Source: Bacteroidales bacterium
Lineage (GTDB): Bacteria > Bacteroidota > Bacteroidia > Bacteroidales > UBA932
Reading direction: 5' to 3'
DNA: 64,000 nucleotides
Assembly (NCBI GenBank): GCA_016288055.1
Contig: JAEEXZ010000006.1
Span: 1 to 64,000, forward strand
Under the pieces are notes generated by a model. That model saw only the letters and a program-made list of their open reading frames with translations, did no database searches and was not told the DNA's origin. Positions 1 through 8,918 of this stretch are shown in pieces. A program made the position numbers and the translations under genes. Within the stretch, counting starts at the first letter, position 1, and each line of letters starts with the position of its first letter.

Positions 1-229
1 CGAGGGTGGCAACGAACTGGCTGTCGGCCTTGAACTCGATCAGGTAATAAAAACCTGTGGTCTTGTGCTGGATGGGATAAGCGAGCTGACGCAGGCCCCA
101 ATCCTCCTGGTACACAACCTCACCGCCATTGTCGGTGATGAGCTTGACGTACTTGGCAACCGCTTCCTTCATCTGGGTGTCAGACAAAACGGGAGTTGCA
201 ATGAAAACGGTTTCGTACTGGTTTACCAT
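1..229 (-). CDS. rpsF: 30S ribosomal protein S6 (3' part outside window)
   Basis: Reads leftward and leaves the window after 76 codons. The protein begins [17 protein letters not shown] and continues with the S6 pattern of an alternating beta/alpha fold ([16 protein letters not shown], then [10 protein letters not shown]). S6 binds the central domain of 16S rRNA in the small ribosomal subunit next to S18. The ATG at 227-229 is the only start compatible with the family N-terminus. A TATATTTG box lies about 70 bp upstream, leaving a leader of roughly 60 nt. The rpsR and rplI genes that usually follow would lie outside the window. Confidence 0.95.
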   Translation of the reverse strand, partial: MVNQYETVFIATPVLSDTQMKEAVAKYVKLITDNGGEVVYQEDWGLRQLAYPIQHKTTGFYYLIEFKADSQFVATL

Positions 230-297
230 TGTTTGTTAATTAATTGTTTATAAATGTTTTAATTCCTAACGGGTCCAAAAGGGCCCAAAAAGGACTG

Positions 298-305
298 CAA
301 ATATA
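298..305 (-). promoter_or_regulatory. Promoter -7 box of rpsF
   Basis: TATATTTG on the minus strand, matching the Bacteroidota TAnnTTTG element. The leader between it and rpsF contains a short GGGCCC/GGGTCC hairpin (271-286) followed by an AT-rich tract. The hairpin could be a site of S6:S18 feedback, but I cannot confirm the known motif. Confidence 0.6.
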
Positions 306-353
306 GGGCATTTTTTCGGGAAAAACAAATTTCCTATTCATTGGAATATTGAT

Positions 354-361
354 TATCTTTG
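354..361 (+). promoter_or_regulatory. Promoter -7 box of the LpxL-like gene
   Basis: TATCTTTG, 12 bp ahead of the ATG at 373. It overlaps the more upstream in-frame ATG at 349, which argues against that start. Confidence 0.6.
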
Positions 362-372
362 TGGGTTACGTT

Positions 373-1293
373 ATGAAAAAGAATACTTCATTCGCTGCGC
401 TGCTTTCGGGCGGGTTTCTCCGCCTCATCGGCCACCTTCCCCTGGGATGGCACCGCTGGTGGGGACGCGTCCTGGGAGATTTTGTGCGCGGCACCCTGCA
501 CTATAGAAACGACGTGGTAACGGCCAACCTGGCCCGCTGCTTCCCGGACAAAAGCTACGACGAACTCCGCGCCATCTCCAAACGCTTCTACCGGCACTTT
601 GCCACCACGCTCACGGAGATGATCTGGTTCGGCGCCTGCCGCGGGGAGTGGGGACGGAAACGCCTTCACCGGAGCCATATCGTGGAAATCACCAATCCCG
701 AAGAACTCAACCGCCTTTATGCCGGCGCCCCCCAGCTGATGATGCTGCAGGCCCACACGGGCAACTGGGAGCTCATCGGCGGCATCCGCAACTACGCCTA
801 CGGGACAGAGCTGGCCATCATGCCGGATTCCTTCGCCGTCACGCACATGCGCCTCCACAGCCGCACCTGGGACCAGGTGATGGCCATGAACCGCACCGCC
901 CCCGTGGCAGACCAGGGCTTCGACGGCTATGTGGAATCGGCCCAGGTCCTACGCTTCGCCCTCAACAAGAAGGGCCGGAAGTTCGGCTATTCCTTCATCA
1001 CGGACCAGTCCCCCTACACGGACTACAACCACCCTCAGGTGGAGTTCATGCACCAGCCAACCGCCATCATGACGGCGGCCGCCTCGCTGGCCTGCAAGAT
1101 GGACATGGCCGTAGTCTATCTGCGCTATGAATGCCGCGAGGACGGCGGTTACCGCATGACATTCGTCCCCATCAGCGACCACGCCAAGGGAGAGGATCCG
1201 CTCCAAATCATGGAGCGCTACTACCAGCTCCTCCAGGAAGACCTTGAAAAGCAGCCCTGGAACTACCTGTGGACGCACAAAAGATGGAAATAA
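373..1293 (+). CDS. Lysophospholipid / lipid A acyltransferase (LpxL/HtrB family)
   Basis: A 306-residue protein of the LPLAT superfamily that transfers the secondary acyl chain to lipid A precursors or related lipids at the inner membrane. The HX4E catalytic motif is visible as HTGNWE at residues 128-133, inside the typical context LQAHTGNWELIGG. The later DQSP motif is also family-typical. The N-terminus carries a hydrophobic stretch suited to membrane anchoring. Start 373 was preferred over 349 because the promoter box spans 354-361. The acyl donor and exact acceptor cannot be read from sequence. Confidence 0.88.
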   Translation: MKKNTSFAALLSGGFLRLIGHLPLGWHRWWGRVLGDFVRGTLHYRNDVVTANLARCFPDKSYDELRAISKRFYRHFATTLTEMIWFGACRGEWGRKRLHRSHIVEITNPEELNRLYAGAPQLMMLQAHTGNWELIGGIRNYAYGTELAIMPDSFAVTHMRLHSRTWDQVMAMNRTAPVADQGFDGYVESAQVLRFALNKKGRKFGYSFITDQSPYTDYNHPQVEFMHQPTAIMTAAASLACKMDMAVVYLRYECREDGGYRMTFVPISDHAKGEDPLQIMERYYQLLQEDLEKQPWNYLWTHKRWK

Positions 1294-1298
1294 TTTAC

Positions 1299-1306
1299 TA
1301 TATTTG
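1299..1306 (+). promoter_or_regulatory. Promoter -7 box of the DUF4831 gene
   Basis: TATATTTG, six bases before the ATG at 1313. This makes the transcript nearly leaderless and supports the short form of the gene. Confidence 0.5.
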
Positions 1307-1312
1307 CTTGGT

Positions 1313-2311
1313 ATGAAAAAACACATCATCGGCAGTATCGCCCTCCTGCTCTGCCTGTGGCCTTCCGCCCGCGCGCAGGAGATGACATATGCGCTTCCCT
1401 CCACCACCCTCACCGTCGAGGTGGAAGTGGAGCAGACAAGTTTCTTCGCCGGCCCCTATGCCAACTACGCCCGCAAGTTCCTCAACATGGACGTCAAGGA
1501 CCGCGACGCCGTATCGTCGGCCATCACCGCCGCACAGATCCTGCCCCGCGTGGAGGCCGATGGAAAAGCCCTCTACACCACCGAGCCGGACAACGCCGCC
1601 CTCCTGAGCCTGAGCGCGCAGGGCCTCGTCGCCGTCCAGCCCTCCGCAGCAACCGGCGCCTGGCGCTTCCTTCCCCCCGTGAACGCCTCCTTCCCCGGAA
1701 GCGTGGTCAATCCCACCAAGGAGGAAAGCCGCGTGAGCTACAAGACCATCCAGACGGAGGACAACATTGTCCAGGTGCCCGTGGAGCACAAGGTCAAAAG
1801 CGCCAAATCCATGGAAGACATGGCCGCCGAGGCTGCCGAAATGATCCTCTCCGTCCGCAAGGACCGCCTGAATATCGTCTCCGGCAACACGGACGCCTCC
1901 TACTCCGGAGAAGCCATGGGCGCCGCCCTGAAGGAACTGGACCGCATCGAAAAGGAATACATGGCCCTTTTCCAGGGCTACACTGTCAAACGGACCTTCA
2001 CCGCCTCCTTCGACGTGGTGCCGGAACAGGGCCAGCAAGCACAGCGCTACCTGGTCTTCCGGCTCACGGACAACGGCCCCGTCCAGGAAGGCCAGAAAGG
2101 AATCCCCTATTACATTGAACTGGAGCCCGAGCCGCTCGCCTATGCACAGGACGACGAGCGCGGCGGCCGCAAATCCAAAGCCGCACCGCTGCACTACCGC
2201 ATCCCGGCCGTATGCCGCGTCCGCTTCACCCGGGACGGACAGAGCCTCCTCGAGACACGCATCCCCGTGTACCAGCTGGGCATGGACGCGCTTTACCTGC
2301 AGAACAAATAA
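1313..2311 (+). CDS. DUF4831 family exported protein
   Basis: A 332-residue protein with a clear signal peptide (MKKHIIGSIALLLCLWPSARA, cleavage near AQ). The body matches the Bacteroidota DUF4831 pattern as I remember it: LPSTTLTVEVEVEQTSFFAGPYA followed by a Y-rich charged region. The function of this family is unknown. It has its own promoter box and sits 16 bp before pepD, so the two may be partly co-transcribed. The start at 1313 places the signal peptide at the N-terminus; the longer in-frame reading from 1244 lies inside the preceding gene. Confidence 0.75.
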   Translation: MKKHIIGSIALLLCLWPSARAQEMTYALPSTTLTVEVEVEQTSFFAGPYANYARKFLNMDVKDRDAVSSAITAAQILPRVEADGKALYTTEPDNAALLSLSAQGLVAVQPSAATGAWRFLPPVNASFPGSVVNPTKEESRVSYKTIQTEDNIVQVPVEHKVKSAKSMEDMAAEAAEMILSVRKDRLNIVSGNTDASYSGEAMGAALKELDRIEKEYMALFQGYTVKRTFTASFDVVPEQGQQAQRYLVFRLTDNGPVQEGQKGIPYYIELEPEPLAYAQDDERGGRKSKAAPLHYRIPAVCRVRFTRDGQSLLETRIPVYQLGMDALYLQNK

Positions 2312-2327
2312 CCTCTAACCATATTTT

Positions 2328-3785
2328 ATGAGCATCCAAGATTTAGACCCGAAGGTAGTCTGGAAGAACTTCTACGCTCTCACCCAGATTCCCCGTCCCT
2401 CCAAGCACGAGGGCAAAGTCATCGAATACCTGTATAACTGGGGTAAGGAACACGGTTTCGAAACCATCAAGGACGACACCGGCAACATCATCATCCGCGT
2501 GCCTGCCACGCCCGGCATGGAAAACTGCAAGGGCGTCATCCTGCAGGGCCACATGGACATGGTTCCCCAGAAAACCTCGGACTCTCCCCACGATTTCCTC
2601 CAGGACCCCATCAAGGCCTATGTGGACGGCGAGTGGGTCACCGCAGACCGCACCACCCTGGGAGCCGACAACGGTATCGGTGTAGCCATGGGTCTTTCCG
2701 TGCTGGAGGATCCCTCCGTCAAGCACGGCCCGGTGGAAGTACTCGTCACCTACGATGAGGAAACCGGCATGACCGGCGCCAACAACCTCAAGCCCGGCGT
2801 GCTCAAGGGAGACATCCTCATCAACCTGGACTCCGAGGAAGAAGGCGAGCTGTGCGTGGGCTGCGCCGGTGGTCTGGACGCCGCCGCCAGCTTCAACTAC
2901 CGCAAGTACAACACCCCCGCCGGAAGCAAGGGACTCAAGATTACCGTAAAGGGACTGCAGGGCGGTCACTCCGGCATGGACATCTCCCTGTACCGCGCCA
3001 ACGCGAACAAGGTAATGGCCCGCATGCTCCTTCCCGTGATGGAGATGTTCGGCGTCAAAGTCGTGAGCTTCACCGGCGGCAGCCTCCGCAACGCCATCCC
3101 CTTCGAGGCCGAGGCAGAAGTCGTCCTTCCCGCCGAGAATGTGAAGGCCGTCAAGGAGAGCATCCAGAATATCTTTGCCGAAATCAAGGCCGAATTCGCC
3201 GAATCCGACCCGTCCGCCGTCCTCTTCGTGGAGGATGTGAAACCGGCCGACAAATTCATCCAGGCCGCCGTCATGCTGAATGCCGTGAAGGCCATGCTCG
3301 CCTGCCCGTCCGGCGTCATCCGCATGAGCCGCACCATGGAAGGCCTCACCGAAACCTCCATCAATATGGCCATCGTGCGCACGGAGAAAGGCAAGATCAC
3401 CATCCACAGCCTCATGCGCAGCGCCGTTGACAGCGCCAAGGCCGCCCTGGCCCAGCGCGTCCGCTGCATCTTCGAGATGGCCCAGGCAGACCAGGTGGTC
3501 TTCAAGGGCGGTTACTCCGGCTGGACACCCAAGCTGGACACCCCCGCCAACAAGGTGATGATGGAACAGTACCAGAAAGTCTATGGCAAGCCCATGAAGA
3601 TCATGGCTACCCACGGCGGTCTGGAATGCGCCATCATGGGCGCCAAGTACCCCAACTGGGAAATGGTCTCCGTAGGTCCCACCATCAAGTATCCGCACAG
3701 CCCGGACGAGAAGGTGAACATCGCCTCCGTAGCCCGCACCTGGGAATACCTGAAAGCCGTGCTGGCCAACATCCCCCGCAAATAA
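2328..3785 (+). CDS. pepD: Aminoacyl-histidine dipeptidase (peptidase D, M20 family)
   Basis: A 485-residue cytosolic metallopeptidase that splits Xaa-His and other dipeptides. M20 metal-site signatures are visible: GHMDMV with H75 and D77, LGADNGIG with D114 bridging two metals, and DEETG at 143-147 with the catalytic glutamate. The length matches the PepD branch rather than shorter M20 enzymes. It is followed 21 bp later by a peptide transporter, so uptake of small peptides and their hydrolysis are linked. Confidence 0.95.
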   Translation: MSIQDLDPKVVWKNFYALTQIPRPSKHEGKVIEYLYNWGKEHGFETIKDDTGNIIIRVPATPGMENCKGVILQGHMDMVPQKTSDSPHDFLQDPIKAYVDGEWVTADRTTLGADNGIGVAMGLSVLEDPSVKHGPVEVLVTYDEETGMTGANNLKPGVLKGDILINLDSEEEGELCVGCAGGLDAAASFNYRKYNTPAGSKGLKITVKGLQGGHSGMDISLYRANANKVMARMLLPVMEMFGVKVVSFTGGSLRNAIPFEAEAEVVLPAENVKAVKESIQNIFAEIKAEFAESDPSAVLFVEDVKPADKFIQAAVMLNAVKAMLACPSGVIRMSRTMEGLTETSINMAIVRTEKGKITIHSLMRSAVDSAKAALAQRVRCIFEMAQADQVVFKGGYSGWTPKLDTPANKVMMEQYQKVYGKPMKIMATHGGLECAIMGAKYPNWEMVSVGPTIKYPHSPDEKVNIASVARTWEYLKAVLANIPRK

Positions 3786-3806
3786 CCCAAAACCTCAGTA
3801 TAACCT

Positions 3807-5480
3807 ATGTTCAAAGGACAACCCAAAGGGCTCTTTGCCCTTGCCCTGGCCAATACCGGTGAGCGCTTCGGCTACTACACCATGCTGGCCATCTTCATGC
3901 TTTTCCTCCAAGCCAAGTTCGGCTGGGACCAGGCCATATCCAGCCAGGTTTATTCCATCTTCCTGGCCCTTGTATATTTCATGCCCGTCGTAGGCGGTAT
4001 CCTGGCCGACAAGATCGGCTACGGAAAGTGCGTCGTCACCGGTATCTGCGTCATGTTCGCCGGTTACGTAGCCCTCTCCATCCCCACTGCGGCCAACACG
4101 CTGGGCATCGCGCTCATGCTGGGCGCCCTGCTCCTGATTTCCGTGGGTACCGGCCTGTTCAAGGGCAACCTGCAGGTCCTCGTCGGCAACCTTTACGACG
4201 ACCCTAAGTACAGCGCAAAACGCGACAGCGCCTTCAGCCTGTTCTACATGGCCATCAACATCGGCGCCATGTTCGCCCCTTCGGCCGCCACCGCCATCAC
4301 CAACAGCTTCATGGGCAAGGCCGGCCTCATCTACAAGGCAGCCATCCCCGCCCTGGCCCACCAGACGCTGGACGGCTCCATCACCGCCGAGAATGTCTCC
4401 CGCCTGGCCGAACTGCAGGCCCAGATGCCGGGCGCTTCCGTCGCCGCCATGGATCCCGCAGCCTTCAGTTCCTACTATATCGAGAACCTTTCGTCCTCCT
4501 ATAATATGGGCTTTGCCGTGGCCTGCGTGTCGCTGGTAGTGTCCATCCTCATCTACCTGGGCTGCCGCAGCTGGTTCAAGCATGCCGATGTCAACGCCAA
4601 GCAGGCCGCTGCCGGCAACGCTCCCGTCCAGGAGCTCACGCCCAAGCAGACGAAGGACCGTATCACCGCCCTCATCATGGTATTCGCCGTGGTCATCTTC
4701 TTCTGGATGGCCTTCCACCAGAACGGACAGTCCCTCACCTGGTTCGCCCGTGACTACACCCAGGCCTACGCCACCGGCGCCACCCGCCTGGGCTTCAACA
4801 TCTGGGCTCTGGCCCTGATTGCCGCCAGCATCTACACGCTGTTCGGCATCTTCCAGAGCGAAACCGGCAAAGGCAAGTTCTTCAGCGGCGTCATTACCGC
4901 CATACTGTGGGGCGGCGCCTACAAGCTCTACACCGGCATGCCGGATCCCTTCACCATCGAGCCCCAGCTCTTCCAGCAGTTCAACCCTTTCTACGTAGTG
5001 TTCCTCACCCCTATCTCCATGGCCATCTTCAGCGCCCTGGCCGGTAAAGGCAAGGAGCCTTCCGCGCCGGTGAAGATCGGCCTGGGTATGTTCGTGGCTG
5101 CACTGGGTTACCTCATCATGGTGGTGGGTTCCATCGGCCAGCCTTCCCCGGCCGCCCTGCAGGGCACCGTGGCCCCGGATCCCGTGGTCCCGATGTACCT
5201 TATCAGCACCTATCTTGTACTCACCTTCGCAGAGCTTCTCCTCAGCCCGATGGGTATCTCCTTCGTGTCCAAGGTGGCTCCGCCCAAGTACAAGGGCCTG
5301 ATGATGGGCCTGTGGTTCGCTGCCACCGCCATCGGCAACTACCTCAGTTCCATCCCCGGTCTGCTGTGGAACAATGTACCCCTGTGGGCCAACTGGGCCA
5401 TCCTCATGGCCCTGTGCGTGATTGCCGGCGCCATCATGTTTGCCATGATGAAAAAGATCAATGATGCTACCGCTTCGTAG
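3807..5480 (+). CDS. Proton-dependent di/tripeptide transporter (POT family MFS)
   Basis: A 557-residue polytopic inner-membrane protein. The ERFGYY motif at the end of helix 1 (ANTGERFGYYTMLAIF) marks the POT/PTR peptide symporters, in which it couples proton movement to transport. About 14 hydrophobic segments can be counted, and a long insertion near residues 160-210 separates helices as in bacterial PTR proteins of Bacteroidota. It directly follows pepD, which fits peptide uptake. The stop codon overlaps the first base of the next gene. Confidence 0.92.
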   Translation: MFKGQPKGLFALALANTGERFGYYTMLAIFMLFLQAKFGWDQAISSQVYSIFLALVYFMPVVGGILADKIGYGKCVVTGICVMFAGYVALSIPTAANTLGIALMLGALLLISVGTGLFKGNLQVLVGNLYDDPKYSAKRDSAFSLFYMAINIGAMFAPSAATAITNSFMGKAGLIYKAAIPALAHQTLDGSITAENVSRLAELQAQMPGASVAAMDPAAFSSYYIENLSSSYNMGFAVACVSLVVSILIYLGCRSWFKHADVNAKQAAAGNAPVQELTPKQTKDRITALIMVFAVVIFFWMAFHQNGQSLTWFARDYTQAYATGATRLGFNIWALALIAASIYTLFGIFQSETGKGKFFSGVITAILWGGAYKLYTGMPDPFTIEPQLFQQFNPFYVVFLTPISMAIFSALAGKGKEPSAPVKIGLGMFVAALGYLIMVVGSIGQPSPAALQGTVAPDPVVPMYLISTYLVLTFAELLLSPMGISFVSKVAPPKYKGLMMGLWFAATAIGNYLSSIPGLLWNNVPLWANWAILMALCVIAGAIMFAMMKKINDATAS

Positions 5481-6160
5481 TGCCTAGACTTTATATTATA
5501 TCGGGTCCTAACGGCTCCGGGAAGACAACTGCCTCCTACGGCGTGCTCCCGGAGCTGCTGGACTGCAGTGAGTTCGTGAATTCCGACGAATTCGCCAAGC
5601 ATTTGTCGCCCTTCGCGCCGGAAAGCGCCTACGTCACGGCCAGCCGCCTGATGCTGCGCAAGGTCCAGTACCTGGTGGACCGCCGCGAGGACTTCTGCAT
5701 CGAGACCACCCTGGCCACGCGGGCCCTCATCAAGATGGCCCGCAGCGCTCAGGAGAAGGGATATTACGTCACCATCCTGTACTTCTGGCTCAACGACCCC
5801 CAGATTGCCATCGACCGGGTTGCCAAGCGCGTGCAGGCCGGCGGGCACGACATCCCCGCCGAAACTGTCAGAAGGCGTTACCAGATGGGACTGAACTATC
5901 TCTTCCACCTCTATATGCAAACCTGCGACAAATGGATCCTGGCCGACAATTCCAACCCGCCCTTCGAAGTCATCGCGGAAGGGTCCAAGAAGGGACTGGT
6001 CATCCGCAACATGGAGAAGTACAACTTGGTACGGAGCATGGTCTCCGACAACATCCAGCCCCTGCCGGTCACAGACAACATCGCGGAATTCATCTCCAAG
6101 GAAAGCGCCAAGGCGCCGCTGGCGCACGACGGCGTACCATACCAGAATGATCAACAGTAA
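5480..6160 (+). CDS. Zeta-toxin-like P-loop ATPase/kinase
   Basis: A 226-residue protein starting at GTG, one base inside the previous stop (TAGTG). The Walker A loop GPNGSGKTT begins at residue 9. The later NSDEF and ETTLAT segments match the Zeta/COG4185 predicted kinase group. Zeta toxins phosphorylate UDP-N-acetylglucosamine, but many chromosomal relatives have no known target. No epsilon antitoxin gene is beside it: the neighbours are a peptide transporter and a TldD gene that overlaps its end by 14 bp. A housekeeping role is therefore as likely as toxicity. Confidence 0.75.
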   Translation: MPRLYIISGPNGSGKTTASYGVLPELLDCSEFVNSDEFAKHLSPFAPESAYVTASRLMLRKVQYLVDRREDFCIETTLATRALIKMARSAQEKGYYVTILYFWLNDPQIAIDRVAKRVQAGGHDIPAETVRRRYQMGLNYLFHLYMQTCDKWILADNSNPPFEVIAEGSKKGLVIRNMEKYNLVRSMVSDNIQPLPVTDNIAEFISKESAKAPLAHDGVPYQNDQQ

Positions 6161-7583
6161 AGAATATTATTTCAACACTTTTCAGGTAGATTCCAACATT
6201 CTGGAACGCCTGACGGAAGAAGGTCTTCGCAGTGGCGGCAGCTACTGCGACCTCTTTTTTGAGAACACCACCTACGGCAGCCTCCTCCTTCGCGACGGGG
6301 CCGTCACTTCCGGTGGAAACCATGTGGATTTCGGCGTGGGCATCCGTGTCCTCGCCGGAGAGAAGACCGGCTACGCCTACTCCGAGAGCACATCCTGGCC
6401 CGACATGGCCGCCTGCGCCCGCGCCGCTGCCCAGATTGCATCGGCCCCGGTGGACGTAAGCCCCTACGGGACGCGCAACCCCAGCCGCGGGGAACCCAAT
6501 CCCGCCGCCGACCGCTATCCCCTGGTCCAGCCCTGGAGAGGCGTTCCCATGAGCAGCTTCCTTCCCTTCCTGCAAAAACTTGAATCCGACATCAAGCGCC
6601 GCGACCAGCGCATCGTAAAGATTATCGTGAACCTGGCTTTCCAGGTGAGCGACATCCTCATGTACAACTCTTCCAGGGAACTGAAATGGGACACCCGCCC
6701 GATGGGAAGCGTCTCCGTTTCCGTGGTATTCCAGCAGGGCAGCCAGACGGAGAACAAATCCACCTCCCGCAGTTTACGCTGCGGAGCGGAAATGCTCTCG
6801 GACGCCCTCGTGGAAGAGATGGCCTCCGAAGTGGTCAAGGGCATTGACGAGCGCTTCGCCGCCCGCCGTCCCAAAGGAGGACAGATGCCCGTCGTGATGG
6901 GCGCCGGCGCTTCCGGCATCCTTCTGCACGAGGCTATGGGCCACGCATTCGAGGCCGACTTCAACCGCAAAGGCACCTCCATCTTTGCCGACAAGATGGG
7001 CCAGCAGATCTGCCCCAAGGGCATCCAGATCATCGACGACGGCACCATCGCCGGCAACCGCGGCTCCCTCAACTTCGACGACGAAGGCGTGGCGGGCCAG
7101 AAGACCTATATGGTAGAGGACGGCGTCCTCACCAGCTACCTCCACGACAGGATTTCCGCCGCCCACTATGGCGTCCGCCCCACGGGCAACGGCCGCCGCG
7201 AGAGCTTCCGCTACGCACCCCTTCCGCGCATGAGGGCTACCTACATGGAAAGCGGCAGCGCCAAGGCCGATGACCTCATCGCCAGCGTCTCCAAAGGCAT
7301 CTACGTGGACGAATTCTCCAACGGGCAGGTACAGATCGGGGAAGGCGACTTTACCTTCTATGTGAAAGCCGGCTACCTCATCGAGAACGGCCGCCTCACC
7401 ATGCCCGTGAAGGACATCAACATCATCGGCAACGGTCCCCAGGCCCTTGCAGACATGCAGGGCGTGGCCGACGACCTGGCCATCGACCCCGGCGCCTGGA
7501 CCTGCGGCAAGGAACAGTCCGTTCCTGTGAGCTGCGGCATTCCCACGGTTCTCATCAGCAAACTGACGGTAGGAGGAGAGTAG
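6147..7583 (+). CDS. tldD: TldD-like metallopeptidase subunit
   Basis: A 478-residue member of the TldD/PmbA family carrying the zinc motif HEAMGH (H261, E262, H266), which marks the catalytic TldD-type subunit. TldD/TldE heterodimers degrade unfolded peptides and process some RiPPs and toxins in the cytoplasm. The glycine-rich segment before the motif (GAGASGILLHEAMGH) is typical. The gene overlaps the Zeta-like gene by 14 bp and is one base from the next gene, which supplies the partner. Confidence 0.9.
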   Translation: MINSKEYYFNTFQVDSNILERLTEEGLRSGGSYCDLFFENTTYGSLLLRDGAVTSGGNHVDFGVGIRVLAGEKTGYAYSESTSWPDMAACARAAAQIASAPVDVSPYGTRNPSRGEPNPAADRYPLVQPWRGVPMSSFLPFLQKLESDIKRRDQRIVKIIVNLAFQVSDILMYNSSRELKWDTRPMGSVSVSVVFQQGSQTENKSTSRSLRCGAEMLSDALVEEMASEVVKGIDERFAARRPKGGQMPVVMGAGASGILLHEAMGHAFEADFNRKGTSIFADKMGQQICPKGIQIIDDGTIAGNRGSLNFDDEGVAGQKTYMVEDGVLTSYLHDRISAAHYGVRPTGNGRRESFRYAPLPRMRATYMESGSAKADDLIASVSKGIYVDEFSNGQVQIGEGDFTFYVKAGYLIENGRLTMPVKDINIIGNGPQALADMQGVADDLAIDPGAWTCGKEQSVPVSCGIPTVLISKLTVGGE

Positions 7584-7584
7584 T

Positions 7585-8916
7585 ATGAGCAAAGCATTAC
7601 TGACAAAAGAAGAAATCACCCTGGCGCAGCACTGCCTTGCCTATGCGCAGGAGCAGGGCGCCCAGCAGGTACGCATCACGCTTTCAAAGACCCTGATGAA
7701 CCTCATCGGCGTTCTCAACGGAGAAGTGGACAAGACCGCCCATGCGCTGGACCGCAGCATCCAGCTGCAACTGTTCGTGGACGGGAAGTTCGGCACCTTC
7801 TCCTCCAACCGCCTGGAGCGCGAGGGGCTGGAAGCCTTCATACAAGAAGCTATCGGCACCGTACGCATGCTCGAGGCCGATTCCTGCCGCGCCCTCCCCG
7901 CCCCCGACCGCCTGGAAAAAGGCGCCGTCCAGGGCACCGAACTGGACCTTTACGACAACAGCTGCGAGACGCTGACGGCCGAAAAGCGCCGGGAGCTTGC
8001 CCTCCGTTCCATGGCCTGGCCCCAGGAAGGGCTCATCGCCGAGGAAGGCGAATACTCGGACTCCGTCTTCGACTCCCTCACCATCGATACTCAGGGCCTC
8101 TACGCCCGCCACACGGAGACCTCCTTCGAAATAGGCTATGAATCCACCGTGGAAGATGGGGAGGGCAACCACTTCAGCAGCTACTGGTGGGACGCTACCC
8201 CGCGTATGAAAGACCTCCGGCTGGAAGGCTGCGCCCGGAAGGCCTTCGACCGGGCCATGGAGCAGATCGGCCCCAAGGACGTTCCCAGCGGCAAATACAC
8301 CCTCATCGTGGACAGCGAGTGCGCATCCAAACTGCTCACCCCCGTCCTGAACGCCCTGGGCGGCTTCGCCCTGCAGCAGAAGAACTCCTTCCTCGTGGAC
8401 AGCCTGGGCAAGAAGCCGTTCCCGGAGAATCTCACCGTCCTGGACGTTCCCCGTACCCAGGGAGACACCGGCTGCCGCCTCTTCGACAGCGAAGGCGTAG
8501 CGACCAGGGAGATGCCCATCATCGAGAAAGGCGTCGTCAAGACCTATTTCCTCAACACTTACATTGCCAACAAGATGGGCCTGGAGCCTACCATAGAGGA
8601 TGCCACCCGCGTAAAAGTGCTTCCTACCGGCGGCTGCAAAACGCAGGAAGAACTCCTGGAGAAAGTAGGTGACGGCATCCTTGTCACCGGCTTCAACGGC
8701 GGCAATTCCAACCCTGCCACCGGCAATTTCTCCTACGGCATCGAAGGCTTCCTCATCAAGGGAGGAAAGAAAGTGCATCCCGTCCGCGAGATGCTCATCA
8801 CCGGCAGTTTCCCCGACCTGTGGAACAAGCTCGTCGCAACGGCCGACGACGCCCGTCCCTGCCTTTCCAAACTCATTCCCAGCCTGGCCTTTTCCGACAT
8901 CGACTTCAGCGCATAG
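7585..8916 (+). CDS. pmbA: PmbA/TldE-like partner subunit
   Basis: A 443-residue TldD/PmbA family protein without the HExxxH zinc motif, as expected for the non-catalytic TldE/PmbA partner. The C-terminal FNGGNSNPATGNFSYGIEG segment is a family signature. It begins one base after the stop of the TldD gene, so the two subunits are surely translated from the same message. Its stop is two bases ahead of the glycosyltransferase start. Confidence 0.88.
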   Translation: MSKALLTKEEITLAQHCLAYAQEQGAQQVRITLSKTLMNLIGVLNGEVDKTAHALDRSIQLQLFVDGKFGTFSSNRLEREGLEAFIQEAIGTVRMLEADSCRALPAPDRLEKGAVQGTELDLYDNSCETLTAEKRRELALRSMAWPQEGLIAEEGEYSDSVFDSLTIDTQGLYARHTETSFEIGYESTVEDGEGNHFSSYWWDATPRMKDLRLEGCARKAFDRAMEQIGPKDVPSGKYTLIVDSECASKLLTPVLNALGGFALQQKNSFLVDSLGKKPFPENLTVLDVPRTQGDTGCRLFDSEGVATREMPIIEKGVVKTYFLNTYIANKMGLEPTIEDATRVKVLPTGGCKTQEELLEKVGDGILVTGFNGGNSNPATGNFSYGIEGFLIKGGKKVHPVREMLITGSFPDLWNKLVATADDARPCLSKLIPSLAFSDIDFSA

Positions 8917-8918
8917 CC

